Positions 61,069 to 64,000 of a DNA stretch of 64,000 nt are shown piece by piece. The position numbers and the translations under genes are program-made. Positions within the stretch are counted from its first letter, which is position 1. The number at the start of each line of letters is the position of its first letter. This DNA comes from Saccharothrix luteola (GTDB taxonomy: Bacteria; Actinomycetota; Actinomycetes; Mycobacteriales; Pseudonocardiaceae). The DNA lies in the NCBI RefSeq assembly GCF_020859565.1, contig NZ_JAJHUO010000037.1, forward strand, positions 1 through 64,000, written 5' to 3'. The notes beneath the pieces were generated by a model, which was not told the DNA's origin, did no database searches, and worked only from the letters and a program-made list of their open reading frames with translations.

Positions 61069-62088
61069 ATGTCTCTCCGCACCGGACTGCTCGGCTACGG
61101 CATCGCCGGCCGGGTGTTCCACGCACCGCTCATCGCGGCGACGCCCGGCCTGGAGCTGAGCGCCGTCGTCACCTCGGACGCCACCCGCCGGGCGCACGTC
61201 GAGGCCACCCACCCCGGCGTCGCGCTGCCGGGCACGGTCGAGGAGCTGTTCGCGCTCGACCTGGACGTGGTCGTCGTCGCCACCCCGAACCGCACGCACG
61301 TGCCGCTGGCGCTGGCGGCGATCGAGGCCGGCATCGCGGTCGTGGTGGACAAGCCGTTCGCGCCTACCTCGGCGGACGCGCGCCGGGTGCTCCGGGCGGC
61401 GCGGGACCGGGACGTGCCGGTGACGGTGTTCCAGAACCGGCGGTGGGACAGCGACTTCCGCACGCTCCGGTCGCTGCTGGCCGAGGGCGCGCTGGGCACG
61501 GTGACGCGGTTCGAGTCGCGGTTCGAGCGGTGGGTGCCGGAGGTGTGGGACAACTGGCGCGAGTTCGGCGCGCCCGAAGAGGCGGGCGGGCTGCTGTACG
61601 ACCTGGGCGCGCACCTCGTGGACCAGGCGTTGGAGCTGTTCGGCCCGGTGTCGGCCGTGTACGCGGAACTGGACCTGCGGCGGCCGGGCGTCGAGGTGGA
61701 CGACGACGTGTTCGTGGCGTTGACGCACGCGAACGGGGTGCGTTCACACCTTTGGGCCAGTTCCGCCGCTCCGGACCACGGGCCGCGGTTCCGCGTGCTG
61801 GGCTCGACCGGCGCGTACGTCTCGCACGGCCTCGACCGCCAGGAAGAGGCCCTGGACGCCGGCAAGCCGTTTGACGATTTGTCGACAAATGGCCGGTTGG
61901 GTGTGCTGGACGACGCGGAGGAGGTCGTCGGCCTGCCCGGCGCCTACTCCGAGTTCTACCGGCTGCTGGTGGCCGCGCTGACCGACGGCGGCCCGCTGCC
62001 GGTCGAGCCGGAGTCCGCCGTGCGCGCGCTCGACGTGATCGAGGCGGCGTTCGCCTCCGCCCGGACCGGACAGGTGGTGTCGCTGTGA
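61069..62088 (+). CDS. Gfo/Idh/MocA-family oxidoreductase
   Basis: 339 residues. LGYGIAGRVFHAPLI is the N-terminal NAD(P)-binding loop, VVDKPFAPTSADARR contains the catalytic-site EKP-type lysine (here DKP), and GGLLYDLGAHLVDQALELFG is the family's C-terminal motif with the catalytic histidine. It oxidises or reduces a sugar or inositol derivative. The substrate is unknown. Overlaps the next gene by GTGA and is probably controlled by the divergent ROK repressor. Confidence 0.93.
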   Translation: MSLRTGLLGYGIAGRVFHAPLIAATPGLELSAVVTSDATRRAHVEATHPGVALPGTVEELFALDLDVVVVATPNRTHVPLALAAIEAGIAVVVDKPFAPTSADARRVLRAARDRDVPVTVFQNRRWDSDFRTLRSLLAEGALGTVTRFESRFERWVPEVWDNWREFGAPEEAGGLLYDLGAHLVDQALELFGPVSAVYAELDLRRPGVEVDDDVFVALTHANGVRSHLWASSAAPDHGPRFRVLGSTGAYVSHGLDRQEEALDAGKPFDDLSTNGRLGVLDDAEEVVGLPGAYSEFYRLLVAALTDGGPLPVEPESAVRALDVIEAAFASARTGQVVSL

Positions 62089-62546
62089 GCTTGCTGGAGA
62101 CGTTGGCCGAGCAGGAGTCCCGGCTGGTGTTCACGTCGTTCGACAACGAGGTGGCGCTGGCACTGGGCGCGTTCCTGCTGGCCGCCGCGCGCGAGCGGTC
62201 GCTGCCCGTGACGATCTCGGTGCGCCGGGGCCGGCAGCGCCTGTTCCACGCGGCGCTGCCGGGCACGTCGGCGGACAACGACGAGTGGATCGACCGCAAG
62301 AGCCGCGTGGTGGACCGCTACGGGCAGAGCTCCTACCGGGTCGGCGAGAGCTTCCGGGCGAGCGGCAAGACGTTCGAGGCGGACTCGCGGCTCGACCCCG
62401 ACCGCTACGCCGCGCACGGCGGCGTGTTCCCGGTGAACGTGGCCGGTGTCGGCCTGGTCGGCACCGTCGGCGTGTCCGGCCTGCCCCAGGCCGAGGACCA
62501 CGCGTTCGTCGTGGAGCAGGTGGAGAAGTTCCTGGCCGCCGACTAG
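62085..62546 (+). CDS. UPF0303 / heme-degrading-domain protein
   Basis: 153 residues from GTG 62085, coupled to the oxidoreductase. SLLETLAEQESRLVFTSFDNEVALALG, DRKSRVVDRYGQSSYRVGE and GGVFPVNVAGVGLVGTVGVSGLPQAEDH match the UPF0303 (YBR137W-like, HbpS/GlcG-related) fold. A role with a small metabolite next to Gfo/Idh enzymes is common, but no reaction is established. A strong terminator follows. Confidence 0.9.
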   Translation: MSLLETLAEQESRLVFTSFDNEVALALGAFLLAAARERSLPVTISVRRGRQRLFHAALPGTSADNDEWIDRKSRVVDRYGQSSYRVGESFRASGKTFEADSRLDPDRYAAHGGVFPVNVAGVGLVGTVGVSGLPQAEDHAFVVEQVEKFLAAD

Positions 62547-62589
62547 ACCCGGGCGCGGCGGCGCCGCCCGGCCGCCGCGCTCTTCCCCA

Positions 62590-62626
62590 CCCGACGGCCC
62601 GTCCTGCCCCCGGACGGGCCGTCGGG
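62590..62626. terminator. Bidirectional terminator
   Basis: CCCGACGGCCCGTCC (62590-62604) pairs perfectly with GGACGGGCCGTCGGG (62612-62626) across seven bases, between convergent genes ending at 62546 and 62629. Confidence 0.9.
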
Positions 62627-62628
62627 CG

Positions 62629-63513
62629 TCAGCGCCCCGTGCCGTCGAGGTCGAAGCCGGCCAGCCGGTCGGGGTCGGACAGGATGTCGATCCCGACGAT
62701 CCGACCGTCGGCGACGGTGAACGCCATGATCGAGAACAGCTCGCCGTCGACGGTGTTGACCAGCCCGGCCGTGCCGTTGACCAGCGCGGGACGCGCGGTC
62801 GCGAGGGTGGCCATGCGGTGGAACGTGTCGAGCTGCCCGGCCACGGCCTCGGCGCCGTGCAGGACACGCATGCCGGCGAGCGCCTTGCCGCTGTCGGCGC
62901 GCAGCGTGACGTCGGGGTCGAGCACGGCCAGCAGGGCCGTGAGGTCGCCACCGCGCGCGGCGACCAGGAAGGCGTCGACGACGCGGCGTTGGGCGGTCGG
63001 GTCGGGGTCCGGCGCGGGCGCCGCGCCCTGGACCCGTTGCCGGGCCCGGCTGGCCAGCTTCCTGGCCGCGACCGGCGTGCGGTCCAGGATCGGGGCGATC
63101 TCCTCGAACGGCAGGCCGAACAGGTCGTGCAGGACGAACGCCAGCCGTTCGGCGGGGTTGAGCGATTCCAGCACCACCAGCAGCGCCAGACCCACCGAGT
63201 CGGCCATCAGCACCCGGTGCTCGGGGTCGGCGACCTCGTCGGTGACGACCGGGTCGGGCAGGTGGTCGTCGAGCGGGTCCTCGCGGCGCTGCCGGCGTGA
63301 GCGCAGCACGTCGAGGCAGACCCGGCCGACGACCGTGGTGAGCCAGCCGCCGAGGTTGTCGATGTCCTCGGCCTCGGAGCGGGCCAGCCGCAGCCAGGCC
63401 TCCTGGACGGCGTCGTCGGCCTCGGTCAGGCAGCCGAGCATCCGGTGGGCCACCGCCTTCAGGTGCCCGCGGTGCTCCTCGAAGCGCCGGGCCAGGAAGT
63501 CGCTGTCGTTCAT
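62629..63513 (-). CDS. ECF41-group sigma factor (SigJ-like) with SnoaL-like domain
   Basis: 294 residues from ATG 63513 (GAGAGG five bases upstream; GTG 63519 overlaps that site). Regions 2 (HLKAVAHRMLGCLTEADDAVQEAWLRLAR) and 4 (LNPAERLAFVLHDLFGLPFEEIAPILDRTPVAARKLASRAR) are followed by a SnoaL-like domain (about 180-290) with the NPAERL... and DPDVTLRADSGK features of ECF41. That domain controls the sigma factor directly, so no anti-sigma is needed. Own and partner promoters carry the same motif. Confidence 0.95.
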   Translation of the reverse strand: MNDSDFLARRFEEHRGHLKAVAHRMLGCLTEADDAVQEAWLRLARSEAEDIDNLGGWLTTVVGRVCLDVLRSRRQRREDPLDDHLPDPVVTDEVADPEHRVLMADSVGLALLVVLESLNPAERLAFVLHDLFGLPFEEIAPILDRTPVAARKLASRARQRVQGAAPAPDPDPTAQRRVVDAFLVAARGGDLTALLAVLDPDVTLRADSGKALAGMRVLHGAEAVAGQLDTFHRMATLATARPALVNGTAGLVNTVDGELFSIMAFTVADGRIVGIDILSDPDRLAGFDLDGTGR

Positions 63514-63544
63514 GGTCACCTCTCGTGTCGGCGGTCGAACCGAT

Positions 63545-63571
63545 GACGAACGGGACGCCCGCGATGTGACC
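63545..63571 (-). promoter_or_regulatory. ECF41-type promoter of the sigma gene
   Basis: On the minus strand GGTCACA (63571-63565), 16 bases, CGTC (63548-63545), matching the published ECF41 motif TGTCACA-N16-CGTC except for the first base. The sigma start follows about 30 bp downstream, implying autoregulation. Confidence 0.85.
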
Positions 63572-63622
63572 GGCGGGGTCCGGTCACGTTCTTGACCGGA
63601 CCACGGATCCCTCGGGCGCCGC

Positions 63623-63649
63623 GGTCACATCCGCGCCTCGGGACGCGTC
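63623..63649 (+). promoter_or_regulatory. ECF41-type promoter of the CMD-like gene
   Basis: GGTCACA (63623-63629), 16 bases, CGTC (63646-63649). Same sequence and spacing as the opposing sigma promoter 52 bp away. The CMD-like start follows 41 bp downstream. Confidence 0.88.
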
Positions 63650-63690
63650 AGTGCAGTGACCGCAACGAAATCCGAAAGGACAGGTCCACG

Positions 63691-64000
63691 ATGACCGCCA
63701 CCCAGAACGCCCTCCAGTCGCGCCTGCCCAACCCCGCCGCGCTCATCCCCGAGTTCGCGCAGGTCGCAGGAGCCCTGTTCCAGGCCGTCGGCAACGGCTC
63801 GATCCCGCAGCTCACCATCAGCCTGGTGCACCTGCGCGCGGGGCAGCTCGTCGGCAGCACCTACCTGACCACCCTGCACACCGGCAACCTCCGGAGGGCA
63901 GGCGAGTCGGAGGAGCGCATCACCGCCGTCGCGTCCTGGCGCGACGCGCCGCACTTCACCGCCGCCGAACGGGCCGCGCTGGCACTCGTCGACGCCGTGC
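63691..64000 (+). CDS. Carboxymuconolactone decarboxylase-like protein without CxxC (runs off the window)
   Basis: 103 residues are visible from ATG 63691 (AAAGGACAGG upstream), and the gene continues past the window. The order matches CMD/AhpD-like proteins (LIPEFAQVAGALFQAVGNGSIPQ, then LVHLRAGQLVGSTYLTTLHT, ITAVASWRDAPHFTAAERAALALVDAV). The redox motif, usually NGCAYCLDMH, reads VGSTYLTTLH: both cysteines are replaced while the histidine is kept. CMD genes are the classical targets of ECF41 sigma factors. Confidence 0.9.
   Translation, partial: MTATQNALQSRLPNPAALIPEFAQVAGALFQAVGNGSIPQLTISLVHLRAGQLVGSTYLTTLHTGNLRRAGESEERITAVASWRDAPHFTAAERAALALVDAV

Overview
The window is high-GC actinomycete DNA with dense, often overlapping (ATGA/GTGA) genes, frequent GTG starts, strong GC-rich hairpin terminators and several CebR-, DasR- and ECF-type control sequences. 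The gene content and the intergenic 22-bp repeat modules suggest a filamentous soil saprophyte of the Pseudonocardiales (Saccharothrix/Lentzea/Actinosynnema type). The genus is inference. No rRNA, tRNA, CRISPR array or biosynthetic megasynthase is visible.

Layout. 1-6.2 kb: tail of an IS481-type transposase, a degenerate GGDEF/EAL protein, a DUF574-type methyltransferase divergent from a cytochrome P450, a secreted alpha/beta hydrolase and a small I36-like secreted protein. 6.3-14.5 kb: secreted polymer degradation (GH26 mannanase, GH3 glucosidase with ExoP-like C-terminus, and a cutinase/polyester hydrolase with the full catalytic triad), interrupted by a MarR/EamA/NAD(P)-binding unit. 14.8-19.0 kb: ECF sigma plus membrane partner, Lrp regulator, F420-type LLM enzyme, deaminase, and an AA10 LPMO behind a perfect CebR-like palindrome. 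19.1-20.6 kb: a two-gene unit with no recognised function.

20.9-39.2 kb is a galactomannan/mannooligosaccharide utilisation locus: mannose-6-phosphate isomerase, ROK sugar kinase, aldo/keto reductase, an HTH-less LacI-type sensor, GH2 beta-mannosidase, two GH36 alpha-galactosidases, an Opp/Dpp-type ABC importer (with a permease-ATPase fusion) and a divergent ROK repressor. The inferred flow is: the secreted GH26 (and LPMO) open the polymer, the lipoprotein importer takes up oligomers, alpha-galactosidases and beta-mannosidase trim them in the cytoplasm, and kinase plus isomerase pass mannose to fructose-6-phosphate. A tandem GTTAAG box is identical upstream of the distant GH26 gene and of the kinase, linking the two parts.

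39.3-49.6 kb: ThuA-like protein, TetR, MSMEG_6728-like protein, then an ECF42 module (DoxX, SDR, DGPF/YCII protein, ECF42 sigma, SRPBCC, ArsR) with two matching candidate ECF42 promoters. After it come a cysteine-synthase-fold enzyme and a small YbaB/helical-protein cluster that resembles type VII-secretion-associated genes. 49.5-59.9 kb: LAL-type LuxR regulator, a 33-residue secreted peptide, PepSY membrane protein, an MFS gene with an in-frame TGA, a polysaccharide lyase behind a DasR-like site, a fusion of a P450 remnant with a PEP-mutase-family enzyme, ArsR and PP2C phosphatase. 60-64 kb: ROK regulator and Gfo/Idh oxidoreductase, UPF0303 protein, and a textbook ECF41 arrangement: sigma gene and carboxymuconolactone-decarboxylase-like gene diverge, each behind the same GGTCACA-N16-CGTC promoter.
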